Shown here piece by piece: positions 33,701 to 48,700 of a stretch of 64,000 nt of DNA (its first letter is position 1; each line of letters opens with the position of its first letter). The notes under the pieces are model-generated. The model was not told where the DNA came from. It worked only from the letters and a program-made list of their open reading frames with translations, and made no database searches. A program made the position numbers and the translations under genes. Origin of the DNA: Hymenopus coronatus (lineage: Eukaryota; Arthropoda; Insecta; Mantodea; Hymenopodidae); assembly GCA_030762935.1 (NCBI GenBank), contig CM060880.1:17787001-17851000 (forward strand). The letters are read 5' to 3'.

Positions 33701-36700
33701 AGCAACGAGCTTTTGACAATCATAGTACTCCGTCATTTCCCTTTTCCTTACATGGAAGCAAGTAATAAGACTGTTTCTGCTAATTTTTTTCTCGATTATC
33801 ATCAAGTAAATAGAGGCACAAGCTTTTTAACAATAATTTTTTTTCAGAGCTGTAGAGAAAGTCATATGGAACAATCAGATTTTTTCCTTTTGGTATCCCT
33901 TCTATTCTTTCTTCCCTTTTTAATCATTTTTTCAGCTTGGTGGTTTGAACGTTTGCTTATTGTAAGCTGTTACATTAGTAGAAGCAATAGCAGCATCGAA
34001 GCAAAGCCCACTTTCTGTAATAAATTCCTCATCTTTATCTTCATCACCATTATAATGTATATAAGTAATATAATAGTATTATATTATTGTTTATATGTTA
34101 GTTACCATGAGATTTACGATTTCCAAAATTCTTACTCCAACCCATTTTCTTTATTGAATCACAAAAAAAATGCACAATGAAATTTAATAATTAAACAAGT
34201 AATACCGTATTGCGGTATTGTCAAGGTGAAAATGTAAATTTCCTCTTTATAGTGTGCTTACAAATTCTACACTTGCAAGTTCAAGTCCTGATCACAGAAC
34301 TAACACACTACCTAAATTTATGAAGATGTAACGTCACTTTCAAATATGATGTCACATAAGTAAAGGCTAATTAAAGGCACTTACATATCGACTTCAGCAA
34401 TAAAACTTTAGGATGTGTTTTAACACTATATATAGGTAATTGTTTATCACAAAAGGAAAAGTTATTATTTTAATAAATGTTCACTCCGAGACTCTTTAAG
34501 GAAATAAACAAATGTATTTATCAGTATCACAATTAATTCTTATTATGCTTATATTATGGAAAGAAAACAGTAAAGGTTTCGCATTTTTATGTATCTATTG
34601 CAGAATAGCTTACTACAATTACTTGTATATTTCATTTTCAGCTAACACAGCCTTGTTCCAGCTTGATGGTAAAGTGCAGGTGGCGTGGTTTGGTGGTCCC
34701 CTGTACAGACCTATTCACCTTACAACGGACGGACTCAGGATACTGCTGTTCCTTTAACTATTTCCCCATTGGAACTGACAAGTAAGCGCATGTGATGATA
34801 GAATTCAAACTCTGTTCTACAGTGCTTAACACAAGTAGAAGTAATCTATAGGAAGTTACTTTAAATTTTAAACCGCTCGAAATACTATAATATTTCAGAT
34901 GGACTATAAAACAAAATAAGTCACGTACTGGACAAATAATGTGGTTCGATTTCCTTTTGTTTTGTTTTTTCAGTTCACCGTTACCAAGGACACAGTTTTG
35001 TTGAATAAAACTTCAGTAATTTTATTCATACTCCTATTTAAAACATTTAAGTTACAAATGATGGCTACATCAATAAAATATAGAATACAGCTGATTCAAT
35101 GCTATTATGAAAGCAAGAGGAGTTTTTTCAAGGCCTGAGAAAATTTAGAACAATTTAACAATTTAAGAGCAGACCCATGCTCCATTTGTAAAGCTCCTAC
35201 AAAGTGGCCACCGCGATCTCCAAATCTCAATCCGACCGACTTTAGGTTGTGGAGTTACCTTAAAGAACGAGTTTTCCTGACACATCCAAGAACGCGACAG
35301 CAACTGAAAGATGTTATTTCGTAACAAATGAGGGCCGGGTGGAGTCGGAGGTGTTCCATCTGTAACTTAGGGAGTCGTCAATGCTTATGTCCATCGTCAT
35401 TCGGATTTGGTCGTCTTTCGGGTGTCTCCCCTCATCCCTCCTTCCTGGGGTCACGTAAGGCGCAAAGGGCCTTCCTCTGCCCCAGTGTTTGGGGACACGT
35501 TCTTAGGTAATCTTGACTCCCCGCTTCCTCAACTTCGCTGCTGTTCTTCCTAACCATGAAAAATCGGTCCAAGCCAAGTCGTACCGTGCACAGCAGCTCT
35601 GCTTGCACGCGTTTTATTTTACTCGTTTGGAAGGCCCTGCTGTAGACAATTATCTGAATGACAAATTATCCTGATGATTACGCTTAAATAGTTCTCTAAA
35701 AATATGTTTCCATTATTTTCTATTTCTTCTTCTTTCATGGATTAGGCGTTATAAACACCGTTTCGTCTCTATTCACCCGCCTCTTATGAGGCCTGCCCAG
35801 ATCTAATTCCATTTCGCAGATAAACCATCATTTTTGTAATATATCTATTTTTTTTATTATTTTGTCATTTTGTTTTCCTCTATCTTATCGTTAACTGAAA
35901 AGGTTTCAAAACTTATATTGATGTTTCATTCCTTATTATTATCATCCATTTTAGTGCAACTCCTTACATATCTGATGAACTTCATCTCTGCTGCTGTATC
36001 CGTAACCTTTCTTTATTTGTTAATGTCCATTAATCGGAATCATATACGGGAGTAGGCATAGGCACAGCTTTATAAAGTTTCATTTGTGTTTACTTTCTTG
36101 TTTTTCTCTCCAAAGCTCTAATTGTTCCACAGATGGCTTGAAACTACGAGGGTCATCCAGAATGTAACGAAAGATATATATTTACAAAGTAACGTTACTC
36201 TATTTGTCAACGTAATCGCCATTGCTATCAAGATATTTATTGTCACGTGATACCAGTTTTTCAATGCCGATGTTATACTCTTCCACCGCTAAAGAACTGA
36301 ACCAATATGTCGCTGCCACTTTGAGGTCTTCATTGGTTGGGAAATCTTTTCCACCCAAAGAGTTATGCACCCTGTCCAAAGCGAAATCCCAGTTTTTCTG
36401 AATTCTTTTATCAACATTTGCTTTCAATTCCTCCATAAAGATTAATGAATTTCCATTTTGGTCTTAGTCGTGCTCACTGGTTCTTCCTTGCTTACTCGTA
36501 AATTATTCGGCATTTCCTTGTAGACTCGTTCATCGCACTGTCACCATACACTTGCATTATTTGCCTAAAAATTCGATTGGCCGAACATTTTGTGTATTCA
36601 AAAAAGCAAATAAGTTCTTTGGCGGTAGAAAATCTGGCACAACCTGACAGTAAATCTCTTAATAGAATGGAGACTATGTTGAGAAATAGAGTAAGGTATT

Positions 36701-39700
36701 GTAACTTTGTAAATAAAGTCTTGTGTTGATATCTTTCATTATTATTTAAATATACTAAATTGTTTGTTACTTTCTGCTTGGCCTTCGTATTAACCTTAAT
36801 CTCCATGTCTTATTTTCTATTTGTAATTGATAAATCATTATTGTATGTGCTCTAGATGAAGGAATAGGAGATGGGCAGTGAAAATGAAAAGCATATGTTG
36901 AGTTAAAGGCGAGTACAGCTGCTGGTAATTAATATGCATGTATCAACAGGAAGCACAAACCGAGACACGTGAACGGAGCAGGATATCTGGCAGGACTCAG
37001 CGTACTGCTCGACCCACAACTGGAGGACTACTATGCTGCTCTCTTTTCCTTTTACGGAGTTCAGGTATTGGTGCACTCGCCGCGAGAGTATCCCGAGATA
37101 TCCGCCAGGGGCAGCATCATCGCTCCCAAAAAGGAAGTCTTCTTACAGGTTAGTTCATATTGTTACATATAAGGGCATTCTGGGTTTATCATTAAGGACA
37201 GCTTTGAGTGAAATTGTTGACTGCTGTTCGACTGCCAACTTTATTTTAGTTTCTCAAAAGCAATTTAACACAAACACGTTGATTAAATAAATTGAAAGTG
37301 ATACCCCAGTATTTTTTAGAACATTATCTATGTAAAATTGCCAATGTATGCTAAAACTAATGTTACACACATTATACGTAAATACCGTCAGCCCCCGTCG
37401 TGTGCTGGTTACTATGCTAGCCTCTAAAACACAAGATTGCAGGCAGAGGGTGATGGATTCTTTCGGACGAAAAAATCCTTAGCAATACTTCCTTCGGTAG
37501 GGAAGTAAAGCCGGTGGTCCTCATAATGTTTATTTGTACGTAAAAACCGCCCATATCTTGAAAAAAGAAGGTTTCTGCACAAAATTCCGTCTTTTCGCGT
37601 CCGCAAGTTGTGATTTCATTCTACAGATCACCTGTGCACGACGAACTGATCCCTCTCACCATAGCGCATGGCGGAGAACTCACGAAGTAGAAATTCAAAT
37701 CCGATCACGAAAACATCGTAACGATGCCCTGTGCTCCACTTAGGAGTTACATGAAATTAACTAACTCACAAATATTACAATGTTTTAAAATTATAATTTG
37801 TATATTTAGGATTTTTCTGAATAACCAACTAAACTAGAAGATGAAAAATTTTACTGGTCGTTTCTCAAACTAAGTGCTAACTATACCAGCTAAAATAATT
37901 CCTCATATTCCTAATCACAAAATATGCTAATATATATGTTCATGAGGAAAATTTCACAATGTTTTTGGGTGCCTATTATTTCCTCTCCCAGGCGTTCGGT
38001 TGTTTAAGTAAAAAGTCTCTCTGACTTGTTACGTAAACAACCGTTGACTCTCCTCTGCCCTGCCCGACTATAGGTAGAATGATATATGTAAACACAACAT
38101 GGCATAGCTCAGAGTCGTTCAAGACACATTAGACCCTGAAATTTGTCCTTCATTTATGACAATGCTCTTAGTAAGTGGAGAAAATGTGATATACTTATGT
38201 GTTGCATGCATTGTTCTCTACTAAATATAAAATAATATGCACTTATTCCTTCCCAACTGCACGCGCGCGCGTGTGGGTGTAAAATTAGCATAAATTCTGT
38301 ATTCGTAATATAAAATAATTGTAGGAGATTGGTGTCAGATATAAGAAACACATTTATTTGAAATTGTCAAGTAGGGCATATACTAAAAATACAAAAGCTT
38401 CACTGAAAAAAAAATCTGATGTGTTACACTCACATGCCTTTCTCTAGCTGCTCTACAAATCTCCTACAAAAGATTATTCTTCTTTGTACACAATGCTAAT
38501 CGAGATAAATGTTAGCAGAATGTTCTTATTACTTAGTTCCTTATAAGTAGAAGGGAATAAGGGAATGCGCTATGCTAAAGTGATTGTCAAATGTTTTAAA
38601 AGCTATCGTTATGCGATTGTCATTGCAAATCACTTCTTTGCTTGGCCAGGAGTAGAACAAAAGAAAAACGGACACTTCCTGTCTGAGAAAAGTTTAAGTA
38701 CTTCACAATTGAAACCAATAACAAGGAATATCTCGGAAACGGTTACCTCCACAACAAAAATGTAAAGGACATAAATTGTGTATTTTGATCAGTTCAACAT
38801 TTCTCTGTAGTACGTTTTTGTCTATCTCTTACCGTTTAGCAGTTAAGCAAAATTTATCAAAATTCATCCTGAATAAAGAGCTCTTCAGAGGCTATTCCCA
38901 GAAAAGTCAAGATATACATTTTATTTGGTATGTAAATATCATTAATATACGGGATTTTAATCAAAATCGTTAATGCCAGTTTTTATAAAATCCAAATTTT
39001 TGAAAATTTTTCCATGTAAAGGGTAGGTGGGAGTGGGGGGATTTTCTTGAAAAGCTTCGTGTCGCATCCTTGGACGATACCAAATCTAAATACCAAGTTT
39101 AGTACTTAACGGTCTTTTCGTTTTTGAAGTATGCTGTCCACAGACGCACACACATACACACGGACCTTTTTCTGAAAATGCTTTTTTTGGATCCAGGGGT
39201 CCTAAAACATGTATTTCCGGTGAAATCACGGTATTGAATTTTTGGGTGAAATACAATGCTTCCTCTATACACTATGTAGATAGTACGTATAGAGAAAGTA
39301 ATAATATATAGTTTTACAGAAAAATATACCTGAATATAATAGTATCCTGATAATTAAAAAAAATTATATTATGTATGAAATGTGTGCAACATTAATTTTT
39401 GGATTACATTTGTAATTTTGGATTATCTTCGGAAAAGATTGCAGTATACAGTATCAAAATTTCATTTCATTATGCTAAAAGGTTTTTGAGAAAAATTAAA
39501 CTCAAGAGTATGTAAGTAAGAACTAAAGCGCATGACTATGATAAAATATCCATATGAGGAAATACACAGTGTCAACACTGAAATTATCCTTCATTTTGTA
39601 ATTTTAGATGAAACATATTAGTTTCTCCCGCACTGTATATAAGCATACACATTTAAGTGAAGTCTCATCATCCTTACACTCTTATCACAAGTAAAACCAG

Positions 39701-42700
39701 AAATAACTCCGAGCAATTTAGCAGCAGAAAAATATTTTATTTGTACACCTTCACAACATAATTATCACTTTTTGCCAAACAAAAGTTTTCCAATAAAATG
39801 TATTAGTGTTCTGATTTTGTGGTAGGTGGTGTTGAGGCGTAATATCACAATATAATATCTTATCAATGAATACGGTGAATGCATTTCTGGCGCATGGTAT
39901 GCTGATCCTATTGGTTGACGGTCAGTTCAGCGAAATTCAAGGTCAGTCAGTTACCGTTCACGAAGTCATGTGCTTGTTCAAGTTGTGGAAGTTGAGCGTA
40001 GTGCATCGATACTATTAAGGGCGAAATCTTTGGTCACCATTGTATAAACGCTCCCATACGACACACCTGCAGCATCTACCAACATTATTTCAAAAAAGCA
40101 TATTATCATTTTCTTTAATGTGCTTTTGAGAGCCTTGAAACAAATTAGTGAAAAGTTACATCGCGAGGAGCAAGGAAAGTGTTGGAAAATTTTTTGCGAG
40201 AAACAAGGTTTAAATTTGTGCTGGTTATTAATAAGCACGCGCCTATCCAGTTATAGCTTCAGTCAAGAGTTGAATGTTATCATGCTTGCGTTGGTGCATG
40301 ACGACACCGCCTACCTGGTCTCGACTGTTACGGAATCCCTTGTATCACTCGTATTCTTTTTCGATATAACACCTTTTCGCACCAATGAAAACGAAGCCAC
40401 AACGAGAATTTCCAGAGCGTTCCTTCCGGAGCGATGGAGGAACAACTCACGACAAACTTCACGATCTTCCAGAAAACGCTATCAACTCTACAAGAAACCC
40501 GGATGGAAATGTTCAGCGAGTTAAAATCAATAATAGAAGACATTAAAAAAGCCATTACCCAAGGATTCAAGGATATGAAAGCCTTGAACCTCAGCACTGA
40601 ACGAATGACTAGCAGGACACAATGAGACAATAGAGACCATTCAGAACATCACCAGCATAGAAAAGATCAGAAAAATAAAAAGCACCACCGGCCAAATATT
40701 CAACTTAATCAAAAAACTTTGTATTCATGATTTGTCCAATAAAGTTGAAAAAAAAAATAACTGCGACAGAAGAGGGAAATTTCCCTAAAGTAGCCCTGAG
40801 TGGAAACCCTATCTCATCCTATCCTATACTTGACGCAGCATGTTTGATATTCCTTTAAAGTCCCCCCAAGCTTGATACATAATTTTACATCCGTACACTA
40901 CGTCTGAACAAGCACTTGTCTTAATAACATAGTATGTTTTGTACTGCGAATTATAATGCACCTAGTTCAAGTTAAATGATTTGATAATGCTACAATGTTA
41001 CAGGTATCAGGGGAGAGTACATATAGTACTCCAGAAGTACGAGCACTGAATCTGGAGCAGAGGATGTGCCTATTCGAGGATGAGCACATGTTGGACATGG
41101 ACCCTACGCCCGACGGGAGCGGGAAGTACAAAGGGGAATACTCGTACACCAACTGTTTGGTGCAATGTCGAATGCGGCACATGATGAAGCTCTGCAACTG
41201 TACGCCATATTTCTATACTATGAAGAGTAAGTCTTATATTTCATTACAAGGTAATCGCACACGACAGCATGTATCAGATGCAACACCTGTTGACTCTCAA
41301 AGACCGACTCCAGCACAAGATACTGTCACATCCCAATCACGGGTGTGCGAGAAGGGGTCATAGCAGTAGAAAGTAGTTTACAAGATATATGTGTATATGT
41401 TAACTGGGTGAATGAATATAAACATTCTGAAGAACTAATACGGGAGAATTAACAACGTAATTAACATTGTTTCTTACCTTTGAGGTGGGTGGCAGACACA
41501 GCTCGGTCGTGAATGCTTGCTCTTGTAAGCGTTGCACTGTAATTTTGTCGGTGGCATATCTACACCCAGGTGGTAATTATACCTAACGAGTAACTGGCTC
41601 CATCGATACAGCAGTCTGACCAAGCTTGCAGAGCCGCTTTCAGTCGTGCTGTCTCCTTAAGATTTTGCATCTGTGAAATCTGGAAAATCCACAGTAAGAT
41701 ATCTTCATGAAAATTATACCAATTATTATACACATTAGAGTTTTTGTTTGTTTGTTTGCCATGTGCTATAGTTCTAATTTGCATTATTATTTAAATAATA
41801 ATGCAAATTAATAGTTTTATTGCCTAAATCCATTGTTTTAATACAAATGAACCACGTGGTGCACTTTTAAAAGTACTCATATAAAAATCCAGTTTTGCAG
41901 TAACTGAGTTTACAAATAGATCTGTCATATATGTTTATATTAGCCCTAAATAATGTAGACAAATTACTTTTCGTAATCTCTAAACCTATTGATGTTTCAA
42001 AATGTAATAATTCATTTATCAAAATTGGAACGTTATTTCAAAAAGTATATTATCATTTTCTTTAATGTACTTTTGAGAGCCAGTATACTAATTTTGAAAC
42101 AAATTAGTTAAAAATTGCATGCGTGGAGCAAGGAAAGCGTTGGAAAATATTTTACGCGAAACAAGGTTTAAATCTGGGCTAGTTATTAATAAGCATGCGC
42201 CTATCCAGCTATAGCTTCACTTAATTGGTAGTTACACTCCGAAAGGGAAAAACAAAATATTGTATTTAAATTTAGAATTTATATTATTTAATTAATCAAA
42301 AAATATTAGTTTAATTTTTCAAATTTTTTGGTCAAATTGTGCGAATGCATCACCTTAAGTAAGATATACGGTCTATAGAGCGGTCTGGATTATCACTTCC
42401 ACATTACCATAAGAGGGTCAATCCAAAAGTTTTGAGAATGGAGAACAATGAGCTGTGGTGAATCAAAGCACCTTTTGCTAATTACAGAATGAAGTTCAGA
42501 TAGCAACCAACATGTGCAAGTCTGGGCGAGCTCCAGCAAAGTTCATCATCAGCATATCCTAACAGAGAGCATTTCTGTGCTGTAATTTTCCATGACTTTA
42601 AAGTCGGTTTAAGCGAAAGAGAATGCATTGAAAGACTGCATCGTCCATTTGGGAATCTTAGAACAGACCGAGCAGAACGTTCGGCTACAGCAACAATGAA

Positions 42701-45700
42701 TGAAAATGTGGTGTCAACAGAGCACATGTTGCGGGAAGATTATCATTCCACATGTAGTCAGTCCAGTCCAGTGTGATTGGCAGGCTGAGGGCAGCCCGAG
42801 GTGTGTTAGACGTGTCCCTGTTCTCAGAGAGAACTTAACCACGTTCTGACGGGATTGTGGGTTTTGTAGGATGGCGGGTGTGTATTGGGGTTGTGGAGTG
42901 ACAGGAGGAGGCGAATATTGCTCCTCGACGGTTGCCTTGATGGTGCAACGGCCCTTGTGCACCGCTGGTGTGTTTTTATCAAAATGTTTCTTGAGATTAA
43001 ATTTTGAATCCAAGCAACTCTTGAAGGATAATAAGGAGCTTAGCCGTAGCAGCTGTTGGATATGTAGTCAGTCAGATTCAAGAACTTTAAGTATTGGATC
43101 AGCAGCAGTGAAGGCAATCCTGGAATAAAAGCTTGACGTCAGGAAGCTCTGCATAGTCACTGGATCTTCCACCACATCACAAATGAGCAAAACCAAGCAT
43201 GTGCACAATGATTGAGAGCATTCACTAACGATGGCTGCCAAACAAATGCTAAACAATGTAAAACCGTCAAACTTCAAACTTAAGCTTCCTCAGGTTGGTA
43301 CTTTTTACCATTGTTGTTTGAAACAACAAACCACCGCTATCTATACGTCAGTTCGGGGGTACTTCTGGGACAGCCTAAGTATTTAAGATATTTACATGCC
43401 AAATAAAATGTATTCCCCTTTATCCCTTCTTGTAATTGGCTGTAGAGATGTAATAGGACTTTGAAGAGGTGCGATCACCGCCACCGCCGTTGCCATAGAA
43501 ACCACCTTCCAGTAAACTTTCAGAACTCTTAAGTAAATTTATAAACTGTAAATGAGTCACAATGTTTAGCAAAGCATGTTTATTTCAATAAACTGATGAA
43601 ACGTTTAACTAATGCACAGCCTCTTGTTTGTATTGCAGCCATAACTAAGGGTCTCTGCAGGCTGGCAGAAGTTCCTTGTCTAGTGAAATACAGACGTAAG
43701 TAGAACAAATGCCTACAGTTGGTGAGAAATTACCTTGTGGTTCGACATTCCTGCTGTCAAGGTACGCTGTTGCCATATTTACTCGCTGTCCCTCTGCAGC
43801 GGCACACGTTTCACTGCTTTGTCTAAAATTCCTTCTTATTTCAGGCATTTTGTATCACATTCTTCTAGGTTAACTACCTTTCCCCATTTCTCACTGGTTA
43901 CTTTACTGTTCCTTTAAACATTGGGTCCTGTACTTCATAAACTAAAAGTTTTATTATTTTGGCTAACGTAACCTCAACTTGTTTATCACAGTGTTTCTCG
44001 TGGTAGTTCTAGGATGACAACCAGAGCAATGTCCGCGATATATAAAAGGTAGCAACGATTATAAATGTAAATCCTTACGGAATCACTGTGTATAACACAA
44101 CCGAATTTTTCACAGAATGAAATCGATCAGATCAGTCATGCAAGAGAACGCACGCGTAAAATTCCACTGAACCCGTTGGTGTTGCACAACGCCGATGACA
44201 TGGTGTTTCTGACGATAACGCATTCTTACACTACGAGTGGTAAGCAGCTTGACGAGCCCCTGCCAGCAGACGACTCACCCCACAAGTGTCAATCACAAGG
44301 ACATTTCTCACCGACCACAGTGAAGGTGTAAGTGAATCAGCTGATCACAGGCTAAGTAAGCTATTTTCCTGTAGGTGTGTTCAACAACTTGAGGCCTCCG
44401 GATCCTGTGCCTGGGTTAGAGGACAACGAAGATGCCATGAGCTGCGATTGCCAACCAACTTGCACAGAAGTAGCATACAGCACTGAACAATCAGAGGCGG
44501 AATTCTTCAGCAGTTCTTACGATACTACAAACTTCTTGTAAGTGTAGTTAGTTAGCATTTATCAAACGAGGTGTGAACATTGGGTATTCTTATGTCTAAT
44601 GAAATAAAAATCTGATATGTTCCATTCACACCACTTTCTCTACAACAAATTATTTTAATAAGCTTATTCTTCAATCTACGTCATGCTAATCGAGATAAAA
44701 ACTAGCAGAAACGATCTTGTTACTTAGTTTCGTATAAGTAGAAGGGAAATAAGGGAATATACTAGGCTAAACCGACAGTCAAATGTTTTAAAATGTGGTT
44801 GCTATGGGGGTGACTTTGCAGATTCTAATTCAGTTTTAGATTTGAATTCTGCCATTGGTCGATTGACCAACATGACTGCGCATGCGCAAGCAGACAAAAC
44901 GCTCGGAAGACTGCATTTCGCATTGGAAAGCAGAAACGATTTTCAGAAAGTCCATTTTTATCTCTTATTTCGATCCAGTTCATTTACATACACCTAACCT
45001 AACCTTACCTAACGTAGCCTAACCTCGACGGAATCTCGAAACCTGTCGTTCACCTGTCACTTGTTCTCCGTAACCAATAGGAAAGGCTCAGGAAAAGCTC
45101 AGTCTAAAACTGAACTAGAATCTGCAATCTCACTACTATGGCACTGAAATCCGTTTCTTAGCTTGGCCTTATGAGAAAGTTTTAAAACTGAAACCTATAA
45201 CCAGGAATATCTCGAAAACGGTCAACTGCACGAAAAAATGTATAACACATAAATCGTGTGTTTTAAAGATATCTACATTTTTTGCTCAGTAAGTTTTTGT
45301 CTATCTCTAACGGTTTACTAGTTATGCAAAATTCCCTCCCCCAAAAAATCTAGGATAAAGAGATCTTTAGAGGCTATTCTCGGAAAAGTCATGATATACA
45401 TTTTATTTGCCATGTAAATATCTTAAATATACTTCCATTATGGAATGCTGAAACTGATGCAACCTTAGCTCTTGCTAAATTAAATATAATTGTTTCAAAA
45501 TGACTATTGTGTACCCTACATTCACTTGGCAAGCGGTGGGGTCAAGAATCCCATGCTTGTTCTAAATAACATGTTATACAATAAATATGGTTCTATAATA
45601 ATTAATCTGTACTGTTAAATTAAAACCAAATTAATGCATTGCGCATTAATGATATAATAAAAATCTAACATGTTCCCTTCACATGCTTTTCTCTACATCT

Positions 45701-48700
45701 CTGTAACAAATTACTGTTAAAAAGCGTATTCTCCTATCTACTGTATGATATTAGAAATAAACAGTAGCATAAATTGCCTTAATCACTTGCTTCTCTGTAA
45801 GTAGAAGGAAAATAAGAGAATACACTAGGTTAAAACGATAGTCAACTCTTTTAAAAATTGGTTGCCATGTGGTTGAGGTCCATTTCTGTGCAGGACCAGG
45901 AGTTTACGTGTGAGAAAAGTTTTTAAGTTTTTTAAAGTCTGAAACGAATAACAAGGAATATCTCATAAATGGTCAATTCCACGAAAAAAAAACATATATA
46001 ACATAAATCATGTCTATTAACGTGATCTAATTTTTTTATGTAACAAGTTTTTTACTATGCCTTTCGGTTTACCAGTTACGCAAAATTCAGCAGTTTATTC
46101 AGAATAAAGAGGTCTTTAGAGGCTATTCCCATAAAATTCAAGATATATATTTTATTTGTCATATAAATATATTTAACACACGGTATTTTAATAAAAATCG
46201 CTAGAACCATTTTTGAGAACATCAACATTTTCGGAAATTTTTCCATATGAAGGATAGCTTGGGGTGGGGGTTTTTCTTCAAAATCTTCGTGTCGCATCTT
46301 TGGAAGATACTAAACTTAAATACCAAGTTTGGTATTTTACTGACTTTTCGTTTTTGAGTTATCGTGTTCACAGGCACACGGACACACATACTCACACGGA
46401 CCTTTTCCTAAAAATGCTTTTTTTGGAATCAGGGGACACTAAAACGTGTATTTGCGGTGAAATCTTGGGATAGAATTTTTGGATGTAATACAATACCTTC
46501 TCTATACGCTATGTACATAGTAGTGTAAAGAAAGTAAAAAATGGTGAAGTCAACTTGAACTTATAAACATTCCTTTTCTGTTTCAGCAAGGGTATTAATG
46601 TCACCAACCACTCCATCGTACACGTGTACTTCAAGGACCTGTCAGTGCTGCGATTCCGAAGAGATGTTATATACACATGGAATGATCTTTTAGGTAAACT
46701 GAATCAATTCATTTCCTTCCTCTTCTCTTAAACTCTGTGTATGTATGCGATTCGCCTGACGTATTTCGACAATAAGCTCCTAAATCAACAATGAAAGGGG
46801 AAATTGTGCAATTCGAGAAAAAAAATTGAAGCAAATTCGAAATAAGCGATTTTACCATAAATTTCATTATAGGTATACAGGAAATACAGGAGAATAAAGT
46901 GATAGTCAGATGTTAAAAAAAAAAAAAACAGTCTCTATATGACCGCTTGAAATTTCGACTCTTCGCGTGATTCTGAGAAACAAAAGAATGGCGACTTAAT
47001 AATTCAAAGAACCATACATTATTTCAAAATTCAAAACAATAACAATTAAACATCTCGCAAATTTTAATGGCATTTTTATGTAGTAACCTGTTGTAGATTT
47101 ATTTTAGCTTACTATATATAAAAAAGAGCTTTGTATTGCGATACACTCAAATGAGTTTCTCTAACCATTTAACGAAATATTCTTAAAAAACTTATTCCTC
47201 TGTCTACTTCATATTGACCCAGATAAACATTTGCAGGAATATTTTATTGCGCATTTTCTTGTAGATAAAATAGGATATGTAAGGTTCAAGCGACACTCAA
47301 AACTTTTAAGACGTGATCGCTGTTCAATGGTTTTCAAATTCCGTTCTCTTGACATGAAAAAGAGAGAGAGAGACTCCCATTTGAGAACAGTATAAGTATT
47401 GGAACATTTGTACCAATAACAAATAATATATCGGTAATGATTAAATAATAATAAAAAAAAATGTATTGGACTTTATGTGCTTTAACGAGATCTACATTTT
47501 GTGTAGTAAACTTTTGTCTTCTCTTACAGTTTACGAATTATGCAAAAGTTATTAAGAATAAAGAAGACATCAGAGGCTATTCCCAGAAAATTCAGGATAT
47601 GCATTTCATTCGTCATGGAAATATCTGAAACATATGGCATCTTAATAAAAATCTTGAGAGACAATTTTGATAAAATTATCATTTTCGAATAATGTTTCAT
47701 GTAAAGGATTTTCTTGAAGGTCTTTGTGCTGTATCCTTAAAAGTCGGGGAACTTAAGTTTGGCATTTATCCGACTTTTTGCTTTTTCTCTTCTATATATA
47801 CAGCAGTAGCATTAATTCTGGACACACTGATGCATTTTGTTAAACATTAATTTCAGCTTCTGAGTTTAACTTTAATTTAGCTGCTTATTAAGGGCAAAAT
47901 TACAAGAAAACTAGAATAACATTTCCTAAGGTAATTGCATATGTGAAATTTGGAAAATCCACAGCATGTAATAAATCTTATTGAAATGTATACCAGTTAA
48001 TATACACACTAATAGAAATATTTTTGCCACATATCAAAATTCTAGCTCACATGGTTCTTTAATAATAATTTTTACTGTCTCAATCATTGCTCTAATAAAA
48101 ATGAACTACGTGATGCACTTTTAAAAAGGTTTACATACAAAAATCCAGGTTTACATAAAAATAGTTTAAAAATAGATCTGTCATGTTATATTGTTTTAAA
48201 TTACCCCTAATTAGTGGTGAAAAAGTATTATCTTTCATACTCCCCAAAATGCTTGATTTTTCAAAATTAAATAATTTATTTAGCAAAATTGGAGCATTGT
48301 TCCAAAACTTAATATGACCATTTTCTTTAATGTGCCTTTGAAAAACAGGACTAACATTTTGAAACAAATTAGTGTAAAATTGCATCCTGTGGAACATTTT
48401 GAGTATGAAAAACTGCTGGAAAATAGTTGAAAATAAGGTTTAAAGTTGGGAGTGCCTATTAAAAAGCATGTAACTAACCATCTATAGCTTCAGCCAATTG
48501 GTAGTTAAAATACGCCAAATGCGAAAAAGGACATATTTTCGTACATTTTAGAATTCGTATCATTTTATTATGAAACAAAATACATTTTTAATTTTTTGCA
48601 AATGTTGGTCATATTTCACAGATACACCAGCTTAATATGCAAGGTTTCAAAAATAATGCAAAATGAATTACAATTGAGGTTAATCACTAACAAAATAATA

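Noticed and set aside
33659..34180. 173-codon open frame, the longest in the window
   Set aside because: It starts inside Rep-1 and runs into AT-rich sequence; the hydrophobic composition follows from AT content, and there is no family motif or splice context.
38265..38280. Short alternating CG/GT tract as a regulatory Z-DNA site
   Set aside because: Too short, and similar purine-pyrimidine runs occur throughout Rep-1.
40434..40625. Small coiled-coil protein gene
   Set aside because: Only 63 codons inside a gene B intron, with no splice sites or promoter. Kept only as an unclassified segment.
42714..43013. Minus-strand Pro/Gln-rich 99-codon frame as a gene
   Set aside because: No start context, partners or motif; it overlaps a decayed transposase fragment.
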